From OLB6 sp964467455 (lineage in GTDB: Bacteria > Bacteroidota > Ignavibacteria > Kapaibacteriales > Kapaibacteriaceae): 64,000 bases of DNA. A model generated the notes under the pieces. The model was not told the DNA's origin and did not search any database. It saw nothing but the letters and a program-made list of their open reading frames with translations. Made by a program: the position numbers and the translations under genes. The stretch lies in NCBI GenBank assembly GCA_964467455.1, contig CAYXQJ010000017.1, forward strand, positions 1 through 64,000, written 5' to 3'. How positions within the stretch are numbered: position 1 is the stretch's first letter; each line of letters opens with the position of its first letter. Shown in pieces: positions 57,227 through 64,000 of the stretch.

Positions 57227-57426
57227 CACGCGAACAAGCGATTGCACAACTTGCAGGATCAGAGCGAGGTCAGCGTGCGCTCGCTCACTTACTAAACTGG
57301 CTCGACGACAGTGGCGTTGGGCTCGATTCATACAATCAAGCCGCCGTGTTCACTTTGCTCGAAAGCGCGTGGCTCAATCCAGGCAGCACGCGCGATATGA
57401 TGCGTGCCGCCATTGACACACCGTAA
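57223..57426 (+). CDS. small helical hypothetical protein
   Basis: A 67-residue protein overlapping the previous stop by 4 bases (ATGA): R-E-Q-A-I-A-Q-L-A-G-S-E-R-G-Q-R-A-L then A-L-L-N-type helices and W-L-N-P-G-S-T-R-D-M-M. All-helical, possibly HTH-like, but not convincing. It is followed by a large inverted repeat. Confidence 0.45.
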   Translation: MTREQAIAQLAGSERGQRALAHLLNWLDDSGVGLDSYNQAAVFTLLESAWLNPGSTRDMMRAAIDTP

Positions 57427-57437
57427 TCAGGACACAC

Positions 57438-57549
57438 CCCGACCCCGGGCTAGCGTTGGTAGTGCTCGCGAAAGGGCGATCGGAAATTTCTGCGGGTTCT
57501 GTCCCGCCGATCTCCCGCCGATTCGCCCACCGCCCGGGGTCGGGTTTTT
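57438..57549 (+). terminator. long-loop terminator-like inverted repeat with T-run
   Basis: CCCGACCCCGGGC (57438-57450) is perfectly matched by GCCCGGGGTCGGG (57532-57544), followed at once by TTTTT (57545-57549). The 81-base loop can fold further (GGGCGATCGG against CCGATCTCCCGCC). The stem plus U-run fits a rho-independent terminator, or a structured RNA ending in one. Confidence 0.6.
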
Positions 57550-57570
57550 CTCATTGATGGAAGGGTTGCC

Positions 57571-57828
57571 ATGGGTAATGCAAGCGAATCGAAATCGCGA
57601 TGCCCATTCTGTCGCGAGACTGGGTTAACTAGCCGCGTTAACGTTGGCGGTACGAGTTCAACCTTGTTGGCTGGTTCCACCTACTACGACGAGAACGGAA
57701 CACTGGTGCGCGACGATCCAAACACCTACACGACTTCATTCTCCTGTTCGCAAGGGCATTGTTGGCTAGAAATCAGGAAGCGGGACAAAGTTAAAGTGTC
57801 TCGCATGGAAGACAATTCTTGGCAATGA
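57571..57828 (+). CDS. small zinc-ribbon-like protein
   Basis: An 85-residue protein. C-P-F-C-R-E-T-G at the start and F-S-C-S-Q-G-H-C-W near the end form a Cys/His zinc ribbon of the kind used by small phage transcription or processing factors. Y-D-E-N-G-T-L-V-R lies between. It begins just after the terminator-like repeat, so its promoter may be nearby. Confidence 0.55.
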   Translation: MGNASESKSRCPFCRETGLTSRVNVGGTSSTLLAGSTYYDENGTLVRDDPNTYTTSFSCSQGHCWLEIRKRDKVKVSRMEDNSWQ

Positions 57829-57838
57829 GGGCCGCCAC

Positions 57839-58252
57839 ATGAAACCGAACCCCTACCGTGTCTCCCGCTGGAAGGCCGGCCGCACGGCCAAAGTCCGCCG
57901 CGATCCGAACCGCCGCCTGCATCGAATCAGCATGGCAATCAAACGATTCGAGGCGCGGTATGTCGCACCGATCCCGGCCCGCCACTGGGAGGAAGTCGAT
58001 CTGCCGTACGAACTGCCGGCAGACGTGGCGGGTAAACTGGCCGCAGGGCAAACGGAGTACGCACAGCGGCGCCGCGAAAACCTTGAGCGATTGCTGCTGG
58101 CGATCGAGGGGGAGGTCGCCAGGGCCGCCAAGAAGAAGGCCGAAGACGACGAACACGAAGCCCACATGCGAGCGCAGGGGTTGACGAAGACGGGCCGGCC
58201 GCTGGGCTGGCGGTTGGGGAAGAAAGGACGACATGGACAGCAAACCAAATAA
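57839..58252 (+). CDS. basic helical hypothetical protein
   Basis: A 137-residue protein: a strongly basic N-terminus (K-A-G-R-T-A-K-V-R-R-D-P-N-R-R-L-H-R), helices (R-R-E-N-L-E-R-L-L-L-A-I-E-G-E) and a basic tail (L-G-K-K-G-R-H-G-Q). The charge suggests nucleic-acid binding. It overlaps the next gene by 20 bases. Confidence 0.5.
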   Translation: MKPNPYRVSRWKAGRTAKVRRDPNRRLHRISMAIKRFEARYVAPIPARHWEEVDLPYELPADVAGKLAAGQTEYAQRRRENLERLLLAIEGEVARAAKKKAEDDEHEAHMRAQGLTKTGRPLGWRLGKKGRHGQQTK

Positions 58253-58541
58253 ACCGACTGGTGTAGCGGCAAGCGTCGTGCAGACTGTGTATGTCACGGA
58301 AGTCTGGCGAAAGATGCTCGGCGACAGCCCGAGCGTCGATGATCCGATCATCGAAGATCCAAGGAAGCCGAAGCCAGTTTTGAATGACAACGAGGCCGCC
58401 GAGAAGATGGCCGCGTGCGGCAAGGCCGACTCAGAAATAGGCCACGGCATGGCAGATGATCTGCTCTGCGAAATCCTCATGAGCCTCGGCTACACCAAAA
58501 CAGTCGAGGAATTCCACAAGCTCCACAAGTGGTACGCATGA
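58233..58541 (+). CDS. small hypothetical protein upstream of the recombinase
   Basis: A 102-residue protein, Lys/Pro-rich middle (R-K-P-K-P-V-L-N-D-N-E-A-A-E-K-M) and a C-terminal helix with L-C-E-I-L-M-S-L-G-Y. Its stop overlaps the recombinase ATG (ATGA), so the two are translated together; a role with the recombinase is possible but unproven. Confidence 0.5.
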   Translation: MDSKPNKPTGVAASVVQTVYVTEVWRKMLGDSPSVDDPIIEDPRKPKPVLNDNEAAEKMAACGKADSEIGHGMADDLLCEILMSLGYTKTVEEFHKLHKWYA

Positions 58542-59536
58542 TCCAGCAAATCTCCACCGCCCCGGTGCGGCAGCCGATCGCCTACGGCTACATCCGCATG
58601 AGCACGCTGCACCAGGAACTTTCGCCCGAGATCCAACGCGAGCAAATCGAGGCCGCGTTTAAGTACCGCTTCGAGCCCAAGGGGTACGTGTGGGGCGGCA
58701 TCTTCGAGGATCCCGCCACGTTGGGCAAAACTCACTTCCGCGAGCGGCCGGCGGGGAACGAGCTCTACCTGCGATTGCAAACTGGTGACGCGATCATCAT
58801 TCAGCGCCCCGATCGACTCTGCCGCAAGCACTCCGATCAAATCCGCCTGATCGAAGATCTGTGCGAACGCAAGATCATGATCCACTCTACCCAGTGGAAC
58901 CTAGAAACCAGCGACGGGCCCGGGCAGTTCATCTTCAACATCATGGGCGCCTACTCCCAGTGGGAGAATCAGGTGCGATCGGAGCGCGTCCGCGAGGCCA
59001 TGCAATATTTGAAGGCGCGGGGCCAGGCCACCAGTTCACACCCCGGCTACGGCTGGAAGTGGGAAGGCTACAAGCGGGTGGTGTGCGAGCGCGACTTGAA
59101 GATTATGCACGACGTCGTGGCTTGGGTAGATAGCGGCTGGTCACTCGCGGTAATCGCCCAGCACTTAAACAGCCATGGGTTCTTCAATCGCAAGTGGAAA
59201 CGCGAGCACGGCCGCAAGGGTGGCATGTGGCGATTCGAGTGGCGCCCGTGGACCGACAAGCAAATCAAGCGGGTGTACGACGCCGAGCTGCAACGTCGCG
59301 CGGATCTTGCCGCGGGCAACGAGACGCCGGAATCAAGGGCCGCCACGATGAGTGACGTGGATCGCATGCGGGCCCAAACGGACGGGATCAGCGGTGCCGA
59401 AACTATACGGCACGAGTCCGAAGTATTGCGGGATCAAACTGCTGACGTAAATGGTCGGCGAGCGCCGCTTGACTATGAACAGGAGATGCCGGTTCAGTGG
59501 CCTCGGCCAGATGCGGCGGATTCAAGTGGCACTTGA
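58538..59536 (+). CDS. serine site-specific recombinase
   Basis: From ATG 58538 the product has 332 residues. The resolvase catalytic domain is at about 13-150: Y-G-Y-I-R-M-S-T (Ser22 nucleophile), Q-R-E-Q-I-E-A-A, and R-P-D-R-L-C-R-K. A recombinase-type DNA-binding part follows (H-P-G-Y-G-W-K-W then W-T-D-K-Q-I-K-R-V-Y). It is shorter than most large serine integrases and longer than resolvases. It may invert or resolve DNA, or integrate the element. The last 134 bases overlap an opposing gene. Confidence 0.85.
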   Translation: MIQQISTAPVRQPIAYGYIRMSTLHQELSPEIQREQIEAAFKYRFEPKGYVWGGIFEDPATLGKTHFRERPAGNELYLRLQTGDAIIIQRPDRLCRKHSDQIRLIEDLCERKIMIHSTQWNLETSDGPGQFIFNIMGAYSQWENQVRSERVREAMQYLKARGQATSSHPGYGWKWEGYKRVVCERDLKIMHDVVAWVDSGWSLAVIAQHLNSHGFFNRKWKREHGRKGGMWRFEWRPWTDKQIKRVYDAELQRRADLAAGNETPESRAATMSDVDRMRAQTDGISGAETIRHESEVLRDQTADVNGRRAPLDYEQEMPVQWPRPDAADSSGT

Positions 59537-59804
59537 GGCAGGCACGCGAGGTGATACGCGCCTTGCAACCCGGGCAACGCCAGGGGTGAGACGTGCCAGG
59601 GGCAAAATCATTCTGCGAGGGCTGCCGCTGGAGTCGCCCGCACATGGCAATCGTGCCGTCGATCACTCGCCCCACCGTTCCGCGCCCGACGCCAACCAGG
59701 CGACAAATCATCCGATAGGAAAAGCCCATCGCTTTGTAGCGATGAATGTCTGCGATCACGGCAGCGGGTAGGGGCAGTCGTCCTCGGGGCATGGGCTGTT
59801 TCAA
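59403..59804 (-). CDS. HTH plus zinc-ribbon protein
   Basis: A 133-residue protein. The N-terminal half has L-P-A-A-V-I-A-D-I-H-R-Y-K-A-M-G then S-Y-R-M-I-C-R-L-V-G-V-G-R-G-T-V, a Hin/resolvase-type helix-turn-helix; the second half a zinc ribbon (C-P-G-C then C-L-K-C). Together they suggest a DNA-binding regulator. Its 3' part lies antisense to the end of the serine recombinase gene. The upstream gene overlaps its ATG by 4 bases. Confidence 0.65.
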   Translation of the reverse strand: MKQPMPRGRLPLPAAVIADIHRYKAMGFSYRMICRLVGVGRGTVGRVIDGTIAMCGRLQRQPSQNDFAPGTSHPWRCPGCKARITSRACLKCHLNPPHLAEATEPASPVHSQAALADHLRQQFDPAILRTRAV

Positions 59805-60181
59805 CCGTCGGGGATGATGATCTCGGCTGGCTTCTGCCCTGCAATAATCCGCAGGGCCTCGGCCTGCTTCTGCAGCAAATAAGTGATCTCGTGCTGCTTG
59901 CGGGCCATCGACTCGAGTTGTTCGGCCTGATCTTTGTGGAGATTCACAAGCTGGACGGTGGCCGCCGTCTGCGCGGCCAGGTATTGCTTGTGCTCGAGGA
60001 TCATGCTGTCAACGTGCGGGCGCACCCAGTACGCGATCGCGACGATGATCAGGCCGCCGACTCCCAGTCGATCGAACAGATAGGCGGCAATGCGGGGAGT
60101 GCCGCCAAGGTTTTCAACGATCTTGCCGCCCGTGGTTCCGGTGGTGGTGGCAGCGGGAGCGTCAGGTTGAGTCGTGGACAT
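59801..60181 (-). CDS. single-span membrane protein with coiled coil
   Basis: A 126-residue protein. A Thr/Ala/Gly-rich start, one membrane helix at about 40-52 (G-V-G-G-L-I-I-V-A-I-A-Y-W-V), then a long Gln/Glu/Ala-rich helix (A-A-T-V-Q-L-V-N-L-H-K-D-Q-A-E) to the end. This type II-like plan resembles i-spanin or small holin-region proteins by layout only. It overlaps the next upstream gene by 20 bases. Confidence 0.6.
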   Translation of the reverse strand: MSTTQPDAPAATTTGTTGGKIVENLGGTPRIAAYLFDRLGVGGLIIVAIAYWVRPHVDSMILEHKQYLAAQTAATVQLVNLHKDQAEQLESMARKQHEITYLLQKQAEALRIIAGQKPAEIIIPDG

Positions 60182-60533
60182 TCGCTGGTTCCTCGAGGAT
60201 GACTGTCAAAAGGATGGCGAGGACTTGCAGGATTTCCGGCAGGTGATCGACAATCCAATCAAACAGGGCAGCCCAGGGGATAGCGCCCGATTGCTTCTCT
60301 GTGAACAGGCCGGACTCGTGGATGAGTTCGACGCATTCGGCTTCCAGTTCGGCGAGCAGGTTGATCGTGGTACCGGCCCGGGTGCGCCGCTCGGGACGCA
60401 TGATGGCCGATCGCAGGAGCTCGTACTGGGCCTGATCGATGACGCCCCGATGCCGGCCAATGAGCGCGGCCATGCGTAGTTGCCGACGAAAGCTATTCGG
60501 CAGTTCGATTCGCGGTTGGGCCGTTGGTGTCAT
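60162..60533 (-). CDS. small membrane-associated protein
   Basis: A 123-residue protein: a basic, helical N-terminal two-thirds (N-S-F-R-R-Q-L-R-M-A-A-L-I-G) and a C-terminal hydrophobic helix (E-I-L-Q-V-L-A-I-L-L-T-V-I-L). It could be part of a holin/antiholin or envelope module. It overlaps its neighbours at both ends. Confidence 0.5.
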   Translation of the reverse strand: MTPTAQPRIELPNSFRRQLRMAALIGRHRGVIDQAQYELLRSAIMRPERRTRAGTTINLLAELEAECVELIHESGLFTEKQSGAIPWAALFDWIVDHLPEILQVLAILLTVILEEPANVHDST

Positions 60534-60690
60534 CGGGTGGCTCGAGTCGGTTTTTCTGCTGCTGCTCGATCAAGTGCTCAGCCAGGCGGGCCTCGGCGCG
60601 AGTGCGGCGATTGCCTTTGCGCCCCCGGAAGTGGATGCCTCCGGGGGCGACGTGCTTTCGGTGCCGGCGACGATCTCTGCCCGAGGCCAT
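60493..60690 (-). CDS. small basic hypothetical protein
   Basis: A 65-residue Arg/Lys/His-rich protein (R-D-R-R-R-H-R-K-H-V, G-R-K-G-N-R-R-T-R-A-E-A-R-L) ending polar. It starts 5 bases after the stop of the cysteine-rich lipoprotein gene and overlaps the next gene by 41 bases. Function unknown. Confidence 0.45.
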   Translation of the reverse strand: MASGRDRRRHRKHVAPGGIHFRGRKGNRRTRAEARLAEHLIEQQQKNRLEPPDDTNGPTANRTAE

Positions 60691-60695
60691 GGCGA

Positions 60696-61436
60696 TCAGC
60701 CGCAGCGGCCGAACAGACAGCCGCCAAGTCGGCGCAATGGGCGAACGCGATTGAGGAAGCCGGCCGCGCGGCGAAGTGGGCGGACGCGGTTGATAATCCG
60801 CCGCGCAGGGCCGCGATCCATGAAGCCGCCATGGCCGCCACCACCGCCCGATGAACAGCCACCGCTACCGCAGGAACCGCTCCCGCCACTCGCGCAATCC
60901 CCGCCAGATGATTTCCCGTTGATCCTGCAACCATTCTCGTCGCATGTTCTTGATGGCTGCTTCGCCGCGTTGAAATTCGCCGCTAGTTGCAACTTGGGTT
61001 CCGTGATCTCGCCAGGCTTGTTGATGGCTGGCGCGATCAGGGGCGTGTCGTCCTGGAGATTGACGAACTCCCCCAGACAGTCGGATGGGCAATTTGTGCA
61101 GGTGCAGTTCTCGCCACAAGTACAAGCCGACTGGGCAGCAGCATGGGCCGGTGCCGCGACGTAGCAATGAGGGCAGGCCGTCTTGTGGCCATCGCCGTGC
61201 GTGATCGTGCCGGTGCCGTTGCACTCCTTGCAGTCTTTGCGGAGCACCTTGCCGCCTGGCGTGACGGGTGCGACCGGGGCGGTGTCGCTTTCGTTCACGC
61301 CAAGCAGAATCTCGAGCGCTTCGGAATCGCGGTTCGGAATCGTCATGCCGTTGGCCGTCGAGTCGCAACCGGCAGTGGCAGCCACGGCGAGCGCGCCGGC
61401 CGTCCAGAGAGTGAGCGAGCAGAACAGTCGGTTCAT
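60696..61436 (-). CDS. cysteine-rich lipoprotein with a DnaJ-type zinc motif
   Basis: A 246-residue protein. A type II signal peptide is visible: hydrophobic core (A-G-A-L-A-V-A-A-T-A-G) and lipobox ending at Cys24. K-D-C-K-E-C-N-G-T-G followed by C-P-H-C matches the CxxCxGxG zinc repeat of DnaJ. A further C-T-C-G-E-N-C-T-C-T-N-C cluster, a glycine/Ser segment and two N-R-V-R-P-L-R-R repeats follow, ending C-L-F-G-R-C-G. A secreted, metal- or disulfide-rich lipoprotein next to a peptidase; it could act in outer-envelope lysis or adhesion. AGGAGATC precedes the start. Confidence 0.75.
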   Translation of the reverse strand: MNRLFCSLTLWTAGALAVAATAGCDSTANGMTIPNRDSEALEILLGVNESDTAPVAPVTPGGKVLRKDCKECNGTGTITHGDGHKTACPHCYVAAPAHAAAQSACTCGENCTCTNCPSDCLGEFVNLQDDTPLIAPAINKPGEITEPKLQLAANFNAAKQPSRTCDENGCRINGKSSGGDCASGGSGSCGSGGCSSGGGGGHGGFMDRGPARRIINRVRPLRRAAGFLNRVRPLRRLGGCLFGRCG

Positions 61437-61445
61437 CGAGATCTC

Positions 61446-62495
61446 CTAGTTCAAGAGTGCATCTTCCCCGTAGCCGGGGAGAATCTGTACGGGCCAGCCG
61501 TTGAAGTTCGACATGGCCACGGCATATCGTCGGCTGATGTCTTCCCAGCGAGCCCAAAACGAGCCGTGGGGGATTTCGTAGTTCGTGCCGTAAATTCGCC
61601 GCGGGCCGCTATTCCACTTGGCCCATGAGTTCTGAATCAGCACGAGGCCGCGAGTCTTATAGAGTTGCTTGATAACGTCGCGGTCATCGACGGCGGTATA
61701 GGCCATCGAGTGCGCCCATCCACCCGATCGCTTCGAGACGCCGTTTTCGTCGCGCGTGCTCGAGAAGCCTTCACTGCCGCACGAGTTCACGCCATAGCCG
61801 TTGTAGAGGGCATCGCGGATCGCTTCGAACGAATTGATCTCGGCAGCACCGCGCACGAGGTGCGAACTGAATTCTTTCTGCCAATCATCGGGGGGCTGGC
61901 GCGAACCGTAGAGGCATTCGATGTCGCGCGTGATCTCGGATAGATCGTAGAAGGGGTACTTCTTGCAGACGACTCCGCCAACCTTGTTCACGCTATTGCG
62001 GGCTGATGTCGAGCACGACCAGCCGTGGCCGTTATAGCCGCGGGTCCAGTAGATCGGCGACGGATGCAGCACGCCGGTGGCAAAGCTCGAGGTTGGTACT
62101 TCGGGCGGGCCTTCAAGCTGTCCGGTCACGGGATCGGGCATACCGGAAGTGAGCTCGCACGCGAGCGTGATGAGCATGGCCTTGGTCTGGCCATGGCTCA
62201 CACAGGAGCCCACGAACTGGCGAGTGCCGGGGAAGCACCCTGGCCACAGTTTTTCGGCGTGCAGGAACGACAGCACGAGCTTGCCGGCGCCGCTATCCCC
62301 CCAGCCGTTCGCCGTGGCAATGTCCTCGAGGGTGTCGGCACCGAACATCTGCCGACAGTCGTGGCGAAGGGCTTCTTCCGATTCCTTGTCGGAACCAGCA
62401 CCGATCAGTCCGCTCTTATACGCCTTGATTAGATCATCAAGGGTTTCCGGCAAGACTTGCTCGCCCCAGGTTGTGTATTTTTTGCGTGTGGCCAT
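61446..62495 (-). CDS. papain-like cysteine peptidase
   Basis: A 349-residue protein (from ATG 62495; a GTG at 62498 adds one). The papain triad is readable: oxyanion Gln94 and Cys99 (Q-F-V-G-S-C-V-S-H), His263 (G-G-W-A-H-S-M) and Asn290 (L-I-Q-N-S-W-A-K-W), in the order of C1A enzymes (numbering from the GTG). No signal peptide is visible. In this position a peptidoglycan-peptide or protein-cleaving lysis enzyme is the natural guess; it could also process virion proteins or host targets. No lysozyme or amidase is seen in the window. Confidence 0.75.
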   Translation of the reverse strand: MATRKKYTTWGEQVLPETLDDLIKAYKSGLIGAGSDKESEEALRHDCRQMFGADTLEDIATANGWGDSGAGKLVLSFLHAEKLWPGCFPGTRQFVGSCVSHGQTKAMLITLACELTSGMPDPVTGQLEGPPEVPTSSFATGVLHPSPIYWTRGYNGHGWSCSTSARNSVNKVGGVVCKKYPFYDLSEITRDIECLYGSRQPPDDWQKEFSSHLVRGAAEINSFEAIRDALYNGYGVNSCGSEGFSSTRDENGVSKRSGGWAHSMAYTAVDDRDVIKQLYKTRGLVLIQNSWAKWNSGPRRIYGTNYEIPHGSFWARWEDISRRYAVAMSNFNGWPVQILPGYGEDALLN

Positions 62496-62854
62496 CACAA
62501 CCCCAATCGATCAGCGATCCGATCAAGCACTCGCTCGAACAGGCTCGGGATCCGCGAGGCAGCCAGCACGTCGCGAGCCCGCACGTCGTAGCCGCCAACC
62601 TTCCGCAAGATGTGCGCGGCAACTTCTTCGGGCGCGATGTTCACCAGTTGGCCATCCATCGCGTGCATGATGGAATCGCTCGAGCGCCACATGATTCGGC
62701 GTGCGACACGACGGGCCGCCGCGCGATGCCAGAACCGCTCGCGCCGGCACCACGGCAATCGCTTCCGACGATCCCAATCGAGCGGGAAGAAAAACCACCG
62801 CTCACGGGTGTCAGCCAGCAACAGTCGGATTTGACGCAGGCGATTCCCGATCAT
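62495..62854 (-). CDS. basic hypothetical protein of the lysis-like operon
   Basis: A 119-residue product starting at the ATG that overlaps the upstream stop (ATGA, 62854). Arg-rich helical protein (R-R-E-R-F-W-H-R-A-A-A-R-R-V-A-R-R) with W-F-F-F-P-L-D-W in the first half. It may bind membranes or nucleic acid. It is coupled to the peptidase gene. Confidence 0.5.
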   Translation of the reverse strand: MIGNRLRQIRLLLADTRERWFFFPLDWDRRKRLPWCRRERFWHRAAARRVARRIMWRSSDSIMHAMDGQLVNIAPEEVAAHILRKVGGYDVRARDVLAASRIPSLFERVLDRIADRLGL

Positions 62855-63372
62855 GGTTTCGTCGCCTCCTTCGCTGCCCAGGCGATCGCGCGATAGCACG
62901 CCACCACCTTCGACCGCTTGGTGGCATCCATCGGCGTCGGCTGGTTCGGGCCCAGTTGCGACTCGAGGAACGCCTTCACGATGGGCAGCGTGCCGGGCGT
63001 GCCGATCTTGCCGCCGTTGATGAGGGCGGCGCGCTCGGTGGTTTGGAAAACGCTGGCCGTGGTCGGCACGAGGGCCGGATTCCGCTCGATGAAGTTGGCG
63101 AGCGCCGCGTAGGTGCCGGCAACATCCGCAGCCTCGGCCGGGTTCGCCTTAAGGTGCGCGGTGAGCGGGGCGACTAGTGCCTTCAAGTCGGCCGCCGGTT
63201 CGGGGAAGCGATTCTCCACTGGCACCGTCGGCGCGGGTGGCGTCGGCCGCAGCCAGTCGGGGATGCTCGGGATCTTCAAGCCACCACCGCCACCGGCAGC
63301 GAATAGGAAGTACGCCGCGGCAACCACCGCCATCAGCCCCAGCATCGGACTTGATTTCTGGGTGGTGCTCAT
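62851..63372 (-). CDS. membrane-anchored hypothetical protein
   Basis: A 173-residue protein. An N-terminal hydrophobic segment (M-L-G-L-M-A-V-V-A-A-A-Y-F-L-F-A) anchors or exports it; a Pro-rich linker (P-T-P-P-A-P-T-V-P) leads to a helical domain (D-L-K-A-L-V-A-P-L-T-A-H-L-K; A-A-D-V-A-G-T-Y-A-A-L). The topology would place this domain outside the membrane. Possibly part of the lysis or envelope module. Confidence 0.6.
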   Translation of the reverse strand: MSTTQKSSPMLGLMAVVAAAYFLFAAGGGGGLKIPSIPDWLRPTPPAPTVPVENRFPEPAADLKALVAPLTAHLKANPAEAADVAGTYAALANFIERNPALVPTTASVFQTTERAALINGGKIGTPGTLPIVKAFLESQLGPNQPTPMDATKRSKVVACYRAIAWAAKEATKP

Positions 63373-63695
63373 ACGGCCTCCGGGGCGGCCTGGTGCGGCG
63401 GATGCTCGGTGAGATGGGGCAGCACGAGATCGGTGAGCGCCTTCTGCCCGTCAATGCAGCCCTGCTTCGCCAGCCGTTTGTAGATCGCGAGCCAATAGGC
63501 CTGCAGTTCGTCGTCGGTGGACTCGCGCCCCTCGCTGGTGGCGGTGTTCACGAGCGCGCCGTCGGCCGCCTTGCTAGCCAGCGACTTCAAGCCCGACACG
63601 GCCATCGACACGAAGCCGGCGAGTTGCCCGCGGAACGACCAGGCCGCAATGGCGGCGAAGATCAGGCCAAAGATGGTGGTGACGTTCGGCGTCAT
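63369..63695 (-). CDS. small membrane protein (holin candidate)
   Basis: A 108-residue protein with an N-terminal hydrophobic span (I-F-G-L-I-F-A-A-I-A-A-W-S-F) and a second amphipathic stretch (L-A-G-F-V-S-M-A-V-S-G-L-K), then a soluble helical end. Size, one or two spans and position beside a peptidase suit a holin, but membrane proteins of this size are common and the call is weak. Confidence 0.5.
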   Translation of the reverse strand: MTPNVTTIFGLIFAAIAAWSFRGQLAGFVSMAVSGLKSLASKAADGALVNTATSEGRESTDDELQAYWLAIYKRLAKQGCIDGQKALTDLVLPHLTEHPPHQAAPEAV

Positions 63696-64000
63696 GGGCC
63701 GGCGGCTCCCGTGTTGGGGGCAGGCGCCGGGGCCGGGATCGGCTGGGGGGCCGGTGCCGGCGCTGGTGCAGGCGACGGGGTGAACCCGCCGATGCCCAGG
63801 TTCTTGAAGCGGGTGACGGCCGAGCGGATCAAGCCGTCGGCGACATAGTGCAGGGCACTGCCGAGCGCCGGATCGACGATCGATCGCTCGATGAAGTCTG
63901 GCACCCGCGGAATGTCCAGCGGCGCGATGACGCTGGCGTAGAGGTGATCGACGGCCTCGAGCACGGCGGCGTGCTTTTGCTCGCCGGTGGTGCCGGCCAC
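63692..64000 (-). CDS. holin-superfamily-like protein, cut by the window edge
   Basis: The open frame of 102 residues may begin with a GTG exactly at the edge or extend further. A folded helical part (H-A-A-V-L-E-A-V-D-H-L-Y-A-S-V then H-Y-V-A-D-G-L-I-R-S-A-V) is followed by a Pro/Ala-rich tail (P-A-P-A-P-A-P-Q-P-I). Such helical-plus-proline proteins recur in phage lysis regions. Overlaps the next gene by 4 bases. Confidence 0.45.
   Translation of the reverse strand: MAGTTGEQKHAAVLEAVDHLYASVIAPLDIPRVPDFIERSIVDPALGSALHYVADGLIRSAVTRFKNLGIGGFTPSPAPAPAPAPQPIPAPAPAPNTGAAGP

Overview
The window looks like most of one tailed-phage (podovirus-like) genome or prophage, GC-rich and tightly packed, with a short piece of bacterial DNA at its left edge. 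A planctomycete host is my best inference. It rests on the tyrosine recombinase, whose box II reads W-x-R-R-G-S-S-S followed by H-P-G-A, a form I associate with Planctomycetes, and on the host-type LssY C-terminal fragment at 2-187. Neither proves the host. A run of exactly 100 N at 2520-2619 shows that this is a scaffold, so the true gap length and order there are uncertain.

Layout. (1) 2-187 (+) is the end of an LssY-type host gene that breaks off into phage-like sequence near 118-150. (2) About 190-15,000 (-) is a leftward DNA-metabolism operon: C5 cytosine methyltransferase, ribbon-helix-helix protein, ERCC4 nuclease, RecD2-type helicase with an inserted zinc ribbon, probable ssDNA-binding protein, RecT-like annealase, DnaQ-type exonuclease and a CsrA homologue that overlaps it. 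(3) 15.2-18.2 kb is an integration island: tRNA-Thr, HNH endonuclease, excisionase-like HTH protein, a tRNA-Ser(CGA) 3' fragment (probable att core), a tyrosine integrase and a small membrane protein. (4) 18.2-49.0 kb (-) is the late operon, transcribed leftward: scaffold-like protein, major capsid protein, head-associated protein, a glycosyltransferase-methyltransferase fusion, small and large terminase, portal, fibres, two paralogous tail adaptors, nozzle-like protein, low-complexity virion proteins and a 1194-residue internal virion protein. No tape measure, sheath or baseplate was seen, which fits a short tail. (5) 49.4-59.5 kb (+) is an early-type region of some 23 small genes, including a single clamp-loader-like AAA+ ATPase and a serine recombinase. 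(6) 59.4-64.0 kb (-) is a probable lysis and envelope module: several membrane-anchored small proteins, a cysteine-rich lipoprotein and a papain-like cysteine peptidase. It runs off the right edge.

How it fits together. Recombination and replication factors in block 2 and the AAA+ ATPase in block 5 handle DNA. Block 4 builds and packages the virion. Block 6 probably opens the cell. DNA polymerase, primase and replicative helicase are not visible and may lie outside the window. The most unusual regulatory feature is in block 5: about 13 genes carry the same leader (often G-A-G-C-A-C-T-A-C, then G-G-G-A-G-A-T-C 11-14 bases before the ATG). Several of these also follow a GC-rich hairpin, so each gene looks like a self-contained cassette. 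Three groups of phased or palindromic repeats (50.02-50.15, 50.86-50.90 and 51.44-51.55 kb) sit at the head of that block and are candidate operators or an origin.
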